Below are positions 1 through 11,471 of a DNA stretch of 64,000 nt, one piece after another (the first letter of the stretch is position 1; each line of letters begins with the position of its first letter). The stretch is from NCBI GenBank assembly GCA_015680685.1, contig MNCI01026966.1, positions 356,806 through 420,805 on the forward strand, in the 5' to 3' direction. Below the pieces are notes generated by a model. The model was not told the origin of the DNA, made no database searches, and worked only from the letters and a program-made list of their open reading frames with translations. The translations under genes were made by a program, and so were the position numbers. The DNA is from Gnetum montanum (taxonomy: Eukaryota > Streptophyta > Gnetopsida > Gnetales > Gnetaceae).

Positions 1-241
1 AAATGTTTGTGTCTATGTGGGATTGTCATATGATGATATGCAACTATGGTGGAACCTTATTGAGGATTATGGTTGGTCCTTATTTTTTCCTTGCCTCTTT
101 TGGGTGTTCAAAAATTAGAAGAGAGTAGAGCATTTAGTTAGAATCTCAAGCATGGTAAATTTATATATTTTGTTGATAGAATAAATTTTTCATATCTTTG
201 TATTATATACTAACACATTTTCTTAAGTTTTGGACATCACC

Positions 242-253
242 AAAAGGGGGGGA
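242..253 (+). promoter_or_regulatory. Ty1/copia-type polypurine tract
   Basis: A short A run followed by seven G and an A lies directly before a TGTTGACC sequence that looks like the start of an LTR. In copia elements this tract primes plus-strand DNA synthesis next to the 3' LTR. Bases 1-241 would be the 3' end of that element's internal region; they show no readable protein. Confidence 0.45.
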
Positions 254-1194
254 TATTGTTGACCTTTTGGTGTGTCAAAGCCTTAGAGAAAATGTAGAAT
301 ATGGAAATGTGTTTGTAATCTAGTAGGAACATAAATGAGCAAGGACTTTAGAACAAGAGTTGAGTTTGAAAATGAGATCTACATTGAGATTTCATGAGAT
401 CTAAGTAGAGATGTCATAGAGATGAAGACTACATGGATGAAAACAAAGAGTACTATTGTGATGGAAAATCTTGATCACTGGAAGAAACCAAGGATTCTCA
501 ACCATAGGTAGCCTTAACCCTAAATCACCTAGGGCCTCTGCAAAGAAAAATGGTATTCAATGTGCCTTGGATGGTTGAGTAGATCAACTAGGAACTTAGG
601 AGGGGGAGATGCAAAGCGAGGGTGTAATGAAGGTATAAAATATGCATATCTATGAAATGATGCACTAAAATATAACAATTAGATTTGAAATTGTACACAA
701 CCTACAATCATAAATTTCATTAAATGAAAAAAGAATGAGTTCAAATATGTGTACAAAATTGGTGCCTAAGAGGGTGGCAAAAGGGGGTTCACTTAGGTAA
801 GGGTTCAGAGTTCATTGAAGCCACAATCCTATATCTCTACTACTCCTGATGTTATTGAACCTTCTTTGTCTCCTCCTTAGATCTATAACATTGTTTAATG
901 TTGGGGTTTATGGAAATGTGAAGGATTAGGATGGCCAAAGTACACCATGTTGGAATTTGGCGATACTAGGGGGATAACATTGATACCCAAAACACACAAA
1001 TCCAAAAAGGAGGGATAATAGGGGGTAATAAGTTGCAAGGGAAGTCCATGTTTCTAGGTACCATGGACCTATGTTTATGCCAAGGAAGCAAGATCTCTTA
1101 GATGCCAAAATGCCAAGGGTGCTAAATTACAAAGTGTGGAACATTGTCATGATGCCAAGGTATGGTTTTTATAAGGTTACATCCATGATTTATG

Positions 1195-1322
1195 TTGCAA
1201 ATTGGCTACAAATGGCTGACATGATTTGCTACAAATTAGCTACAAATGGCTAACATGATTGGCTAAAAATTGACTACTAAATTGCTAACTAAATTGCTAT
1301 AAATGGCTACAAAAATTGCTGA
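1195..1322 (+). repeat. Degenerate short repeat built on a GGCTACAAATGGCTA word
   Basis: The words GCTACAAATGGCTAA, GCTAAAAATTGACTA and GCTATAAATGGCTACA follow one another at irregular 12-20 bp steps. It is low-complexity sequence with no coding potential. Confidence 0.6.
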
Positions 1323-2416
1323 AAATTATTTTCCTTGTTTGTAGGGGGAGTAGGTGAGGTTCACACCCCATGCATCCTAGTTGTTTGCCCCCTCCACACT
1401 ATCTAATCCCCTTCCCACTAGGGGAAAGAGTGTCAACATTGAAGGGGGATGAATGGTCAATGCTAGGGATGAGGGTTAACCCCTCTAGGCTAGGTCATGC
1501 GCCTTTTCACACTATGGGTTATGTGAGTTCTACCCCCTTACACTCCTCCATGTTGGCCTTGAAGTCTCCTAGCTGGTTTACCCCCATGCAAGGGGTTTGT
1601 TAGCGTAGAGAAAATTATAACCCCCATAAGACCCATAAAATTACCATTTTTGACATTCCAAAAGGCATTTTAGATTTCCCCAAGCCCAAATATAGACACT
1701 AGATGACTTTTTTCACTTAGGGAATGAGGCTTTGGTTACTTAAGAAGCATTTTTAGCCCCAAACATATGAAACATATGAGATTTCCCATTTTTGGGTTAT
1801 AACCTTCACATTTATAATAAATCATCAGCTTGAGTTTCATGGGATGGGATCACAAAGGTTTCAACATGCAAATTTGGTGATGTTTCAAGTAGAAATAAAA
1901 TCAAGATGGTCCAAGGACTAGTAAGAAGGTAAATTGATAGCTCAAAAGTTAGAGCTCAAAATTTGAGGAGAAATATTCTAAAAATGGTAGAAATCTACAT
2001 TTAAGAATTACATCTTCCTAGAGACATCTACCTATAGATGTCCCAATCTAAAAGGAGACATCTCTCTAGAGTTTTAGTTGATTTTAGAGAGACATCCCAA
2101 TATTGAAGGAGCCATCTACACTAGCCATTAGATAGCTATTGCATAAATTCCAATGTGTTTTTGGAAACTTTGATGCTATAAGAACACTTAAAACTCTTGC
2201 AAATTATGAAAGCATTGAAAACATGAAAGCTATCATTGTCTAATGCTATTGTATTTTTGTACTTGAATTATCACACCATTTTTTTGATTTGTTGTGGAAT
2301 TATGTTGCATTGTACAAGGAAGTTGTAAATTGGAGTTACATTTTCTCCTTTTAATTTCTTTTCTTTTCTTATTGTCCTAAAGGATTGATGTGCTTCTTGT
2401 GAGAAGGAATTTGTAT

Positions 2417-2725
2417 TGAGCTTGTCAAGATCCTATGTGATTGAGTGTTTTTGTAGCATCAAAACACTCTTAAGTAGAGCTCAATTTTGTCAAGATTGTG
2501 GGATCCTTGAAACCACATTTTGAGCTTGTTGAGACCTTGTGGGGTTGGGTGGTTTCATAGCAACAAAGAAATTTGTAGTGGAGCTTAGATCTTGTACAAG
2601 GTGTGGTGCCATCCAAACCACATTTTAAGCTTGTTGGAACCTTGCAAGGTTGAGAGATTTGGCAGCAACGAAACTCTCCATAGTAGAGCTTAAATCTTGT
2701 AAAGGTTGTGGTGTCCTTTAAAATA
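2417..2725 (+). repeat. Three diverged copies of a 105-bp tandem repeat
   Basis: The phrase GAGCTTGTCAAGATC, or a close variant, recurs at about 2417, 2522 and 2628, followed each time by a G-rich word, an AGCAnCAAA word and a TAGAGCT word. The spacing is 105-106 bp. An apparent minus-strand 90-aa ORF across it only reflects the repetition. Confidence 0.7.
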
Positions 2726-2919
2726 TAGTTTGGAAGAATCAAAGTTTAAAGGTGTGAAAGGAATCTACCCTTCAAGTGTGGAGTAGCCAAGTTGGGGAAC
2801 CATGTAATTATTATGTTTTGTGTAATACGTGTTGCTTGCGATTTGGGAAACTTATTCATCCCCCTTTCTAAGTTTTTAATCCTCAAGGAAATCAATATCA
2901 CTTACTATTAATCAAACCA

Positions 2920-4925
2920 AATTTTTATGATGTCCAAGATCAGTAAAAAATCATTTAAGATCTCTCATGGTAAGAATCCCAAGATGAGTTATTTCAAAGT
3001 TTTTGGTTGTAAATGCTTCATCTTGAAAATAAGGAAAATCTACGAAACTTTGATAATAAAGTTCATGAAGGAAGTTTCCTTGGATATTCATCCACAAGTA
3101 ATGCTTATATAGTTTATAATATATGCATACTAATTATTGAGGAAGTGATCAAGGTGGTTATTTATGATACAGATCCTAGCCTAATCTAGTAGGTTCAGGA
3201 TGATGATGAAGAAGAAATGCCATTACAATGTTTTTCTAGCCTTAACAAGAGTTGAAAGAAATAGAATAAAAATATTACCTAAACTTCAAAACTCTATAAG
3301 CCCATTAGAGGTAAGCTAAAAGTTAGCCCCAAATCAAATCATAGGAGATTTTTAAGATGAGGTGAGAAAAAGAATGGGGCTATAGGTATATTATGGGTTT
3401 TCATGCTTGTTTTTCTCAATTAAGCCTAATAACATTGAGAAATTTTTAAACAATGAACCATGGATTCAATCCATGAACTAATAACTAAATCAATTTGTAT
3501 AGAATGATGTTTCAAAACTTATCCCTAGACTAGATGAGCATAAAGTTGCTGGAACAAAATGGATGTTTAGGAAAAAAAAAGATGAATGAAGATGAAATAG
3601 CTATGAAGAATAATACAAGACTAGTCACTAAATGTTACAATTAATAAGAGTGAATTGAGTATGAGAAAACCTTTCCATTGGTTGAACGATTAGAATTCAT
3701 TAGGATTTTACTTACCTTTATTACTCATAACAACATCATGCTCTTCCAAATAAATGTGAAAAGTACATTTCTTAATGGAATAATTTAAGAAGAGATTTAT
3801 GTGGAGTAACAGCAAAGCTTTAGTAATCCTCACAAAAAGGAGCATATGTTCTGATTCAAAGAGATACCATATAAACTTAAATAAGCCCTATGGCTTGGCA
3901 TGAAATGTTTCCACAACATTTGATGAAAAATAATTTTCTAAGAGGTTCTTTTGACCTTACTCATTTTATTTTAACGCATGATAAAGATATTTTCATAATT
4001 GAAATTTAGGTTGATAAAATTTTTTTAATGCCGCTAATCCCTTTTATGCTAGAAATTTGAAGAACTCATATAGATGTACTTGAAATGAGTCTCATGGATG
4101 AATTAACTTTCTTTTTGAGACTTCAAATCATTCAAAGCAAGAATGTCATTTTCATATCTCAAGAAAAATATGTCAAGAAGATCCTCAAGAAGTATTGTAT
4201 GGAGAATGCTAGAGAAACTTCAATCCTCATGAGTCCTTAAGTTAAACTATGTAAGAATATGGAAAGTAAGAATGTTAATGAAAAGTTACATAGAGGTATA
4301 GTGGAAGTTTGTGATATCTTACTACAAGTAGACTTGATATTACCTTAAGCATTGTGATATGTACATGGTATCAATCTAAACTAAAAAAATTCAATTACAT
4401 TATTGTTAAAAAAATTTAAAATATTTAAAAGTATCATTCTTGTTAGGTATTTAGATGCAGATTGGGCTAGATTGATTGATGATAGAAAGAGTATAGTTAG
4501 AAATTGATCCTTTCTAGAAAAATGTCCTATATCTTAGATGACCAAGAAACAAAGATCTACCTCCATCTTAATGGTTGAAGCTGAATACATAATAGTTGAA
4601 AATCATTGTATCCAACTGATATGAATGATACAAATACTTAATGATTGTGGACATGACTAATGTAAATTATTAATGTTTTGTGATAATATGAGTGCTATCT
4701 ATATTGCAAAAAATCTAGTGTAGAATACTTGAACCAAGAATACTAAGATTAGACATCATTTTATTCAGAAGAAAGTACAAAAAGAATGCATTGACATTGA
4801 GTGTGGAAAATCAAAAAATTAGCTTTTGAAAATTTTAATAAAGGCACTTTCATCCAATCCTTTGAACAAAGAAGCATTGGGAGTTGGGCTATGACTCAAC
4901 CATTTGAACAATGTAAGTACCTTAA
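2920..4925 (+). pseudogene. pol: Ty1/copia pol remnant (integrase end, RT, RNase H)
   Basis: Translation in shifting frames gives copia landmarks in the right order. Near 2955-3100 is the integrase C-terminal block with HGKNPKMSYFKVFGCKC and a decayed FLGY-type motif. Near 3540-3800 is the RT start, with a VAGTKWMFRKKKDE-like stretch and then LFQINVKSTFLNG, the usual DVKTAFLNG site. Near 4540-4800 is the RNase H end, with a KKQRSTSILMVEAEYI stretch and DNMSAIYIAKN. Many stops and frameshifts make it inactive. Gag and protease are not recognisable upstream, so the element is truncated or rearranged. This is a Ty1/copia order (integrase before RT), unlike every other element in the window. Confidence 0.85.
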
Positions 4926-5131
4926 TCTACATTAAGTAGGTTGAGAATTACCTTTAGAATAGGATAATTTATAAGTGCATTTCAATTAATTTTATATTTT
5001 GTTTAAACTTTGATATATTATTATGCAATAGTAATATATGTACCTCAACTTTAATTTAATGTGATAAACATATATTTTTATATTTATTTATTTATCATTA
5101 ATCTTATCATTTTAATTATTGATTTGGTATT

Positions 5132-6125
5132 TGATGAGATGCAATATCACATGAGCCCTGATATCACGTATGTGATATCGCAGCCTTCATCACATCGTCC
5201 CCTGCGATATCACAACCATCATCACATCGTCCCCTGCGATATTGCTGTCTATCACCAAATCTATAAATAAGAGGCGGCACTCCCCTCATTTCTCATCATA
5301 GGCTTAAAATAGGGAAACTCTGGTAGTTTGATCACTCCAGAGATAGAATATTTTCCATGTGCCCGTAGTAGAAGTCCCCAAGTGAACGGATCTTTATTCG
5401 AGCATATTTGTACCTGAACGCAAGTTGTGTACGATAATAAAGACGAGCTTTGTGGATAAACCTTGCAGTGCATGGAATAGGTTTATTACATGTTATTTCT
5501 TACGTATTATTTATTACCTACATTAGCACGGCATGAGTACGACTTGATTACAAGCACTGACGAATGTGTACGGCTAATCAAGGAATTGGCTACTCATCAT
5601 GATTAGTCTCTCTCACCCTCAACTCCTAGAATGCGGGATGAGTACAACTTGATTACGAGCATCTAAGGATGTGTACGGCTAGTCAAGGAATCATCTGCTC
5701 ATCATGTTTAGGCTAGTTAAGTACCTCAGTATGACCACTTCGAGCACATGCGTTACATGTGGTGATACCAGTAACAATTAGTGTTTGGTAGCCACAGTTG
5801 CATAGGTTCAGGGTGTGTACGGTAAGTGAGAACGGATGCTGACGCTAGTTAATTTAGAGTTAGGTCCTTAGTTAGAGTTAGTTAGCTTTCTCAACCCTTC
5901 ACCTCAGTAGCATAGGAGAAAAACAGAAAAGCTATAAAAATCATATACCTCAGACTTACTTAACCATACACTGTGACAACTACAAGTAAGTCTGGGAAGA
6001 CAACAAATGATTAACCCCAAGTGTTCCATGGGGTGTGTAGGAATTTAGTCTACGGAGTTTGACTGAATCGTGCATGCTATGCTCATTTCATATGGTTGAG
6101 TGTAGGGGTACCTCACCACTCATCA
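5132..6125 (+). repeat. Element B 5' LTR
   Basis: It matches 11472-12419 along its length. U3 holds three GATATC-centred words upstream of a TATA box at 5261-5270. The downstream part contains short internal repeats built on a TGAGTACGACTTGATTACGA phrase (about 5535 and 5640). Many differences from the 3' copy are CG against TG or CA, as expected from decay of methylated CpG. Confidence 0.92.
5143..5270 (+). promoter_or_regulatory. Element B promoter: GATATC palindrome array and TATA box
   Basis: CTATAAATAA at 5261-5270 is a good TATA box. Between 5143 and 5250 lie repeated words centred on GATATC, such as TGCGATATC and TGTGATATCGCA, spaced by CATCACATCGTCCCC phrases. The 3' LTR keeps the arrangement at 11481-11564, with more CG intact. 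Transcription would start about 30 bp downstream; binding proteins are unknown. Confidence 0.7.
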
Positions 6126-6126
6126 T

Positions 6127-6144
6127 TGGCACCATTGCCAGGGA
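6127..6144 (+). promoter_or_regulatory. Primer binding site, tRNA-Asp type
   Basis: TGGCACCATTGCCAGGGA starts one base after the LTR end. It differs from the complement of the plant tRNA-Asp 3' end at three positions, each a CG turned into CA. The element would have started minus-strand DNA synthesis from that tRNA. Confidence 0.8.
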
Positions 6145-6244
6145 CTAAGTGTTTGTGTTCTGAATAGAACATAAGGGATATCACTCACATCATTGTGAGC
6201 CTTAACGAACCTTTGAGTTAATCAAAATAAAAATTATATAACAA

Positions 6245-7145
6245 TGAAATTCACACATCAATAAAAATTTCTTCTTCTCATAAGAGCAACTCACCACCTA
6301 AGGACCATACACGAGATAGTTGGCAACATAGAAAACATAACCAAAGTCAGCCAAGTCCTAAACAATACAAGATAGTTTATACTCATCTTGATGAGTATAT
6401 TCCAGACTTCACTTTTTTCCTCCATCAAGATGACCAGCTATGATGGAGATATTTGCAAGGTAACATCATGTTACCCCCAGATCGATCAGTCCCTAACATG
6501 CTCTTCTGTGCCTTGGCATAGATTGGCATGAAATAACTATTTGCTGAATACGTTGTGGAAGATTTTGACATGAGGGATTATTATCCCATAAATGCCTAGC
6601 ATATGAGGGACTTAAGGCAAGAGAGTAAACATACTTTTTTGAAGGGAAAAGCCCTGCATGTCTTTAGCGAAATAGGAGATGAGGAACCCCTTATCACGGG
6701 TTCATTAGCAAACGATGTTCACCCTCCTAACGATGGTGAGGAGGTTGGGTATCAGAACCTATGATCAGCAATACATATCCCTGGTTCTGATGCCCGTGAA
6801 CACCAACTGTTCACAGAGGGAACAACCACTCATGCTAAGGATGAGCACTTAGATCGTCACCACGATCAGGGTCGTAACAGCCGAAGAGAAGGCAAGAAAC
6901 ATCGTCATGGTGACGGTTCCCCTTCTTCTTCCCCTTCTTCACATCACTCACCCTCTCCTTCCACATCTAGGCGTAGCCACCATGAACTTAAAGGTGGGGA
7001 TAAAAGTAATAAGGATGAAAGACCTTGACGGGAAAGTTGAGAGAGAGGACAAAGGCAAGGACGTAGGGAGAGTAGGGAACGACGAAAAAATCATAGGCAT
7101 CATGAAAGAGATGATCATGACGAGCCCCTACTCACAACCAGAAGT
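6245..7145 (+). pseudogene. gag: Decayed leader and N-terminal gag of element B
   Basis: In the frame that leads into the main gag ORF, a charged sequence can be read from about 6670, interrupted by at least three stops. It includes a His/Arg/Ser-rich tract (GKKHRHGDGSPSSSPSSHHS) and an RRESRERRKNHRHHERDD tract just before 7140. Element H carries a related region at 16.4-16.9 kb. The first good ATG of the intact part is at 7146, but the original gag probably began near 6245. Confidence 0.55.
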
Positions 7146-8273
7146 ATGCTTAACATCATGGAGGTAGTTTGGATTCCTACAAGGCATTTAAAAGATAGTA
7201 GGATCAAATTATCAGACATGAACAATATCCAACGGTTTGAGGGGGGATACAATGCTGATCCGCAAAATCATTTACAGGAATTCCACAATGTTTGTGCCTT
7301 GCAGAATATAGAAAATGAGTGGCAAAAACTTAAGTTGTTCCCAAGGACACTCACTAAAGAAGTAGAGAGTTGGTACCAATCCTTAGAACCGGAAAGCATC
7401 AAGAGGTGGAATACGATGCTAGAACTGTTCAAAGAAAAGTACCAAACGTACTCTAGAGTGTCCAATTTGCGTAAGCAGATCCAAGGCTGGAAGCAAGGTA
7501 CATATGAACCCTTGGATGCTACCATGGCCCACTACTACACATTGTTACATCGTTGCCCGAGCCATGGGTACACTCAGCGGGATCAACTTCACCACATCGT
7601 GGATGGGCTAAGGAATGAAACTAGAAGAACCCTTGGGACTTATGCCCAAGGGAGACTCTCACAACTTAGAGCCCATGAAGTGCATAGTTTGTTGGAACAA
7701 GTAGCAAAAGAAGAAGGTGAGCTACAAAAAAGGGAAGGTGCGGAAGAATACAATCGTGATCCCTCCCTTCGCAAGAAGGAAGTGAAATTTTGTGAAGAGG
7801 AGGATGAGTCACCACTCGAAGAGTTGATGAATCGGAAAAATTTGCCGATCCAAAAATTAACAACTAAGGTATCGGCCAAGGTAGAACAAATGTGGGATTC
7901 CTTAGACTCAAGAATTGAAACAGTCTTCAAAATCGTAGAAGAGTCTGAGGAACGAAGTAGTGACAAAGGTAAGATAAAGCGGAGAAATTCAAGCCCTGCA
8001 CATAACAAGGGTAGGGGAAAAATTCTTATCTCCAATGAGGCTATCGACTCTGACACAGACAATGATAGTGGATGTGAAATATGCCACTATGACCATCCTA
8101 AGGGATGTCACCCAATTATCTCACATCTACAGGAGTCTAGGGTGTATGCGCTAAATCCAAGACTCAACCAATGGCAAACACCCCGAAGGTTACCTTATCC
8201 ACAAGCTACCCCAAGGAAGTTCCACCAACCACTAACATATTATCCAAGTGGAACTCCACCACAGCCTATTTGA
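7146..8273 (+). CDS. gag: Gag capsid-like protein of element B
   Basis: A 375-aa open frame encodes the nucleocapsid precursor that packages retrotransposon RNA. Residues about 25-190 form the retrotransposon gag domain: RFEGGYNADPQNHLQEFHNV, then a WYQSLEP segment, the LFKEKYQTYSRVSNLRKQI segment, LLHRCPSHG and a VDGLRNETRRTLG helix, ending in a coiled, Glu-rich LLEQVAKEEGELQKREG stretch. This is the order seen in Athila-type Gag. The C-terminal part is charged, with CEICHYDHPKGCHP near residue 310 that may be a remnant metal-binding knuckle. Stops occur just upstream and downstream, so the ORF is a surviving piece of a longer gag. Protease follows at 8850. Confidence 0.8.
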   Translation: MLNIMEVVWIPTRHLKDSRIKLSDMNNIQRFEGGYNADPQNHLQEFHNVCALQNIENEWQKLKLFPRTLTKEVESWYQSLEPESIKRWNTMLELFKEKYQTYSRVSNLRKQIQGWKQGTYEPLDATMAHYYTLLHRCPSHGYTQRDQLHHIVDGLRNETRRTLGTYAQGRLSQLRAHEVHSLLEQVAKEEGELQKREGAEEYNRDPSLRKKEVKFCEEEDESPLEELMNRKNLPIQKLTTKVSAKVEQMWDSLDSRIETVFKIVEESEERSSDKGKIKRRNSSPAHNKGRGKILISNEAIDSDTDNDSGCEICHYDHPKGCHPIISHLQESRVYALNPRLNQWQTPRRLPYPQATPRKFHQPLTYYPSGTPPQPI

Positions 8274-8690
8274 CAACATCAGTAATGGAAATACCCACAG
8301 TCATGGGGGATGCCACCGCCAACACAACAGTACCCTTACCAACAGCCCGATCCTTATGGTTATTATGTGTAGTAGCTGGTTTCTCGAGGAGACTCTATGA
8401 ATCACACAATCCCCAACTATCACTACCAAGTTTGGGAGTACTTCAGAAGGACTTCTTCTCCTCCGAGAGACACTCCATACCCACACCATCCTCCTAATCC
8501 ATCCGCACCTCTTCCACCACAAGTAGTTCCCATAACACCTCCTGCTCCAACAATGCAAGGGGAACTTCCTCCTCAACAGCAGCAACGTCATGCTGCAAGA
8601 GCTATAAATATCCAACCTACTACTGGTTCTGACAACTGTGAAAAGAGAAGACCTTTCTTCAGAACCAAAATCCCAGACAAACTCTCATAA
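8274..8690 (+). pseudogene. gag: Proline-rich tail of element B gag
   Basis: After the stop at 8273 the same type of sequence continues with shifted frames: a Gln/Tyr/Pro-rich segment, then at 8397-8690 a 97-aa stretch with PPNPSAPLPPQVVPITPPAP and a basic end. This low-complexity Pro-rich linker lies between the gag domain and protease. It is broken by stops near 8274, 8284 and 8370. No catalytic function is expected. Confidence 0.55.
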
Positions 8691-8849
8691 CAACAAGCAG
8701 TTGAGGCCATGTACACTCCTTCGCCATCTAACACTTTGGAGCACCCTTCCATCCCAAATCAGAGCTTAACGCATACGGTTATGTTAACACATACCGTAAC
8801 TGACTAGATCAAGGTAGGCCACCTTCCCAGGAAACTAACTAACCTTGGG

Positions 8850-9248
8850 AGTCCCTTAATCTATTTGCAAATCACTAGAAATGAACCACATAGGGCCCTT
8901 CTTGACTCAGGTTCTGGAGTCAACTTAATTTCACGAGAGATGTATCATGCCTGGAACCATCCCCAACTTAAGAAGAGAAACATCCAAGTAGAGCTGGAGG
9001 ACCAGTCCATCATCATTCTCTTGGGATTGGTGAAGGACATCATTAACACTATGTGTGGTTGGTTTTACCCAGCTGATTTCCTGGTGATTGAAGTTAATAA
9101 CAATGAAGGGGACTTCCCAATTATAATGGGAAGGGCATGGCTTAGTACAGTAGATGCATGCCTTAGGATCCACGATATTTCCTTGGAAATTTCTAAGATA
9201 AACATTTGTGGAAAGATCGAGAAGAGAAAAGTTCCATGCATCACATAA
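8850..9248 (+). pseudogene. pro: Retroviral-type aspartic protease domain of element B
   Basis: The reading frame carries RALLDSGSGVNLISREMYH, the D-S-G catalytic loop of pepsin-like retroelement proteases, then a VELEDQSI strand, the hydrophobic WFYPADFLVIEV strand and PIIMGRAWLSTVDACL, the usual ILGRPFL flap-to-helix segment. It would cleave the Gag and Pol precursors. Upstream coding from 8700 has a stop, so a free ATG at 8865 is not necessarily the native start. After the protease the expected RT never appears. Confidence 0.8.
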
Positions 9249-9269
9249 AGTGATTCATCGGGTGATGAC

Positions 9270-9599
9270 ATGAAGGAAATGCCTCCATGTAATAGGTGTG
9301 CCCTTGAAACTTTGCAACAAAGGTGCCTGTATGTGGCAACCACACAAGAAGTAGTAGACACCCCGTGGTTGACAACTACTCGAAGGAACAACCAAATATG
9401 CATGGAACAAACTGAGAAAACCCACACCCATAATGAAAGCATATATACATTGGAATATGAGCGTCGCCAACTTCCACCCCTTAATCTAAGAACATCAATC
9501 AGGAAAAGTTGGGCACTGTTACGAAATTCAAACAGGTGCTCATTATTTCAGATCTCTTCCTTACAACTCAGTCATGGGGGAGATGGCCACCTATGCTAA
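9270..9599 (+). CDS. Unrecognised 109-aa ORF after element B protease
   Basis: An open frame starting MKEMPPCNRCALETLQQRC follows the protease in another frame. It has a cluster of four Cys near the N-terminus and is otherwise polar. I do not recognise it. It may be the remnant of the linker between protease and RT, with the rest lost. It ends just after a copy of the AGTCATGGGGG word also seen at the polypurine tract. Confidence 0.3.
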   Translation: MKEMPPCNRCALETLQQRCLYVATTQEVVDTPWLTTTRRNNQICMEQTEKTHTHNESIYTLEYERRQLPPLNLRTSIRKSWALLRNSNRCSLFQISSLQLSHGGDGHLC

Positions 9600-11457
9600 T
9601 CATATGGGGCCCTTAGTTCTTTTTTGATTTTTTTTACATGTTTTTGTTTTACAATGTTTTTGTTTTACAAATTTCTTTAACTTTTCTTATTTTTTGTTTT
9701 ACAACATCGTTATACTTTTTTTATTTTGTGTGTGTGTGTGTGATCCACCCTATAAGTTTGTCCCATAATAAGTGTTCGGAATGATGGTATGAACTATTTT
9801 CATATTGATTGCTAATGTTTGGTTTTTACCTTTTAAGTCACAATGTTAATACTAAGGTATGTTTTTTTTTTGATATGGCATGCAATGAGACCACTTCATC
9901 CATCCATCCACTAGTTTCTATGGTCTCTCTCGGCTTGGAAATGTACAGTCCCCTTCTAATAAGAACTTAAATGAATCGGTGACTAGGCATTTCTCAAACT
10001 AAGGAAGGACTCAATGATTGCAAAGGGTGTGACTTCAAGGGAACATGATGCTTTTGTGTTAGTCATTCTCTTGGGTGCTTGGATTTTTTTCTTCTTATAT
10101 TTTCTTGCCGTTCTGATGTTACTCAATTATCGGAAGCTGATTCAATAAAAATAAGAAGTCTTTGCATGGTGTGGTTCTCACGCATAAAAACACAAAAAAA
10201 AAAAGACAAAACAAAGTGAGAATTCAAAGCACATCCCTTAGATGAATAAACTTGGACTACACGCACTGGTTATGGAACCAAAAATGTTCCCTCTAACTAA
10301 GGCCCTTCTCGCTTCCCATTCCCTCCTTTGTTTCGTTGAAATGGTGATGGCTCTTGGAGGATGCATCCTTGTTATCCAAGTGGATGGTCCGAATGCATTG
10401 ATGCAAAGTCACTGGATGTGGTTGGTTTGAGGCCAGAGTTGGAATGAGACTTACCAAGTCACATTAATCATAAAACACACAAGGGGCTATACACAACCTT
10501 GTCCTTGGGATTCCATTCCATCCTCTTCTCTCCACCCTTCTCTCCATTGTTCATCCCATTGCCGATTGTATCATTAGTGTATATATTTTGGTTGATGCAT
10601 TGTTTTCTTTTTGTTAAATTCTTGCAGTTAAGACTTTAACTCTTGTTCCAAATGACATTCCCAGAGCCTATGGACTCTTTGAATGTGGGTTTGTCAGGGC
10701 ATTAAGGGCATGAGCCTACTTTGGGGAGGATCCACTGACATTCCTATTTGGAGCATTAGTTAAATTCTTTTCCCTAACATTTTTGCAATCTAATTTATTT
10801 TGTTCATTTCCATCTTGACATCCATTTCATCGATACTATAATTTTCCCTTTTTATCTATCTTTCTTACTCCCTTTCCTTCTCCATTCTAACACTACCGAA
10901 GGTTCACGATTAGTCATGGGGGTATCGGGCCCTCTTTTTTTGATTTTCTCCTAGCCCTGAAATTTTTGATTTTCTTCCTAACCCCTACACCTTCGGTAGT
11001 CATCATTAATATATTCCCAGATCCATATTAGCCATACCACAACCTAGCCAATGGACTTTCACCGCAGCAAGGTATCAATTACATGATGATTCATTTACCC
11101 TTGCTAATTAAGATTGTGTTGTGTGTGCAAATGGAAACCATGCAAACAACGGATTGGATCTGAAGCAAACACTTGGAATGGAGTAGCACTGAAGCAGCTA
11201 TGCAAGGAGCAAGATCGATGGCGCATTTACAGATGGACAATGAAGGCGCAAACACTTCTTTATCTCTCTCTTTCTCAGCTATCAACAAAGGCCTAATGTC
11301 ATTGTAATAAGGTGTTCACCCTTGTTGTTATGAACACCAGTTTTATCAAGTCTTGTAATGATGATCCATTCACATGTCATCCCATTAGTTCAATTCCCCT
11401 CAATAATTCCATACCTTCTTGATATTATTGTAAAGAACTTGAGGACGAATTTTCATT
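9600..11457 (+). other. Non-coding 3' interior of element B
   Basis: About 1.9 kb with no recognisable pol. It opens with T-rich sequence containing a (TG)n run at 9728-9742, then an A-rich run near 10193, then mixed sequence. A second copy of TAGTCATGGGGGTA occurs at 10911-10924. The short ORFs at 10242 and 11091-11296 have no family features. Confidence 0.7.
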
Positions 11458-11471
11458 TAGTCATGGGGGTA
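11458..11471 (+). promoter_or_regulatory. Element B polypurine tract region
   Basis: TAGTCATGGGGGTA lies immediately before the 3' LTR start at 11472. The G run is the likely plus-strand primer site. Confidence 0.7.

Larger units (their letters stand above)
257..2880 (+). mobile_element. Probable long Ty1/copia LTR, ends uncertain
   Basis: The stretch begins with TGTTGACC immediately after a purine tract and has no sustained coding. A TATA-like word lies near 2176-2184. The left end is reasonable. The right end is a guess, placed where copia integrase-like coding begins shortly afterwards; no clear CA end, primer site or second copy was found, so this could be several decayed pieces. A G/C-richer block at 1340-1600 is unexplained. 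The interior holds a 105-bp tandem repeat. Confidence 0.3.

Noticed and set aside
1370-1603. 77-aa Pro/Ser-rich ORF
   Set aside because: No domain and no start context; lies in the uncertain copia LTR region.
5061-5473. ORFs across the start of element B 5' LTR
   Set aside because: They lie over the LTR boundary and promoter; no family features.
7640-8062. 140-aa Ser-rich minus-strand ORF
   Set aside because: It is the shadow of the gag ORF of element B on the opposite strand.
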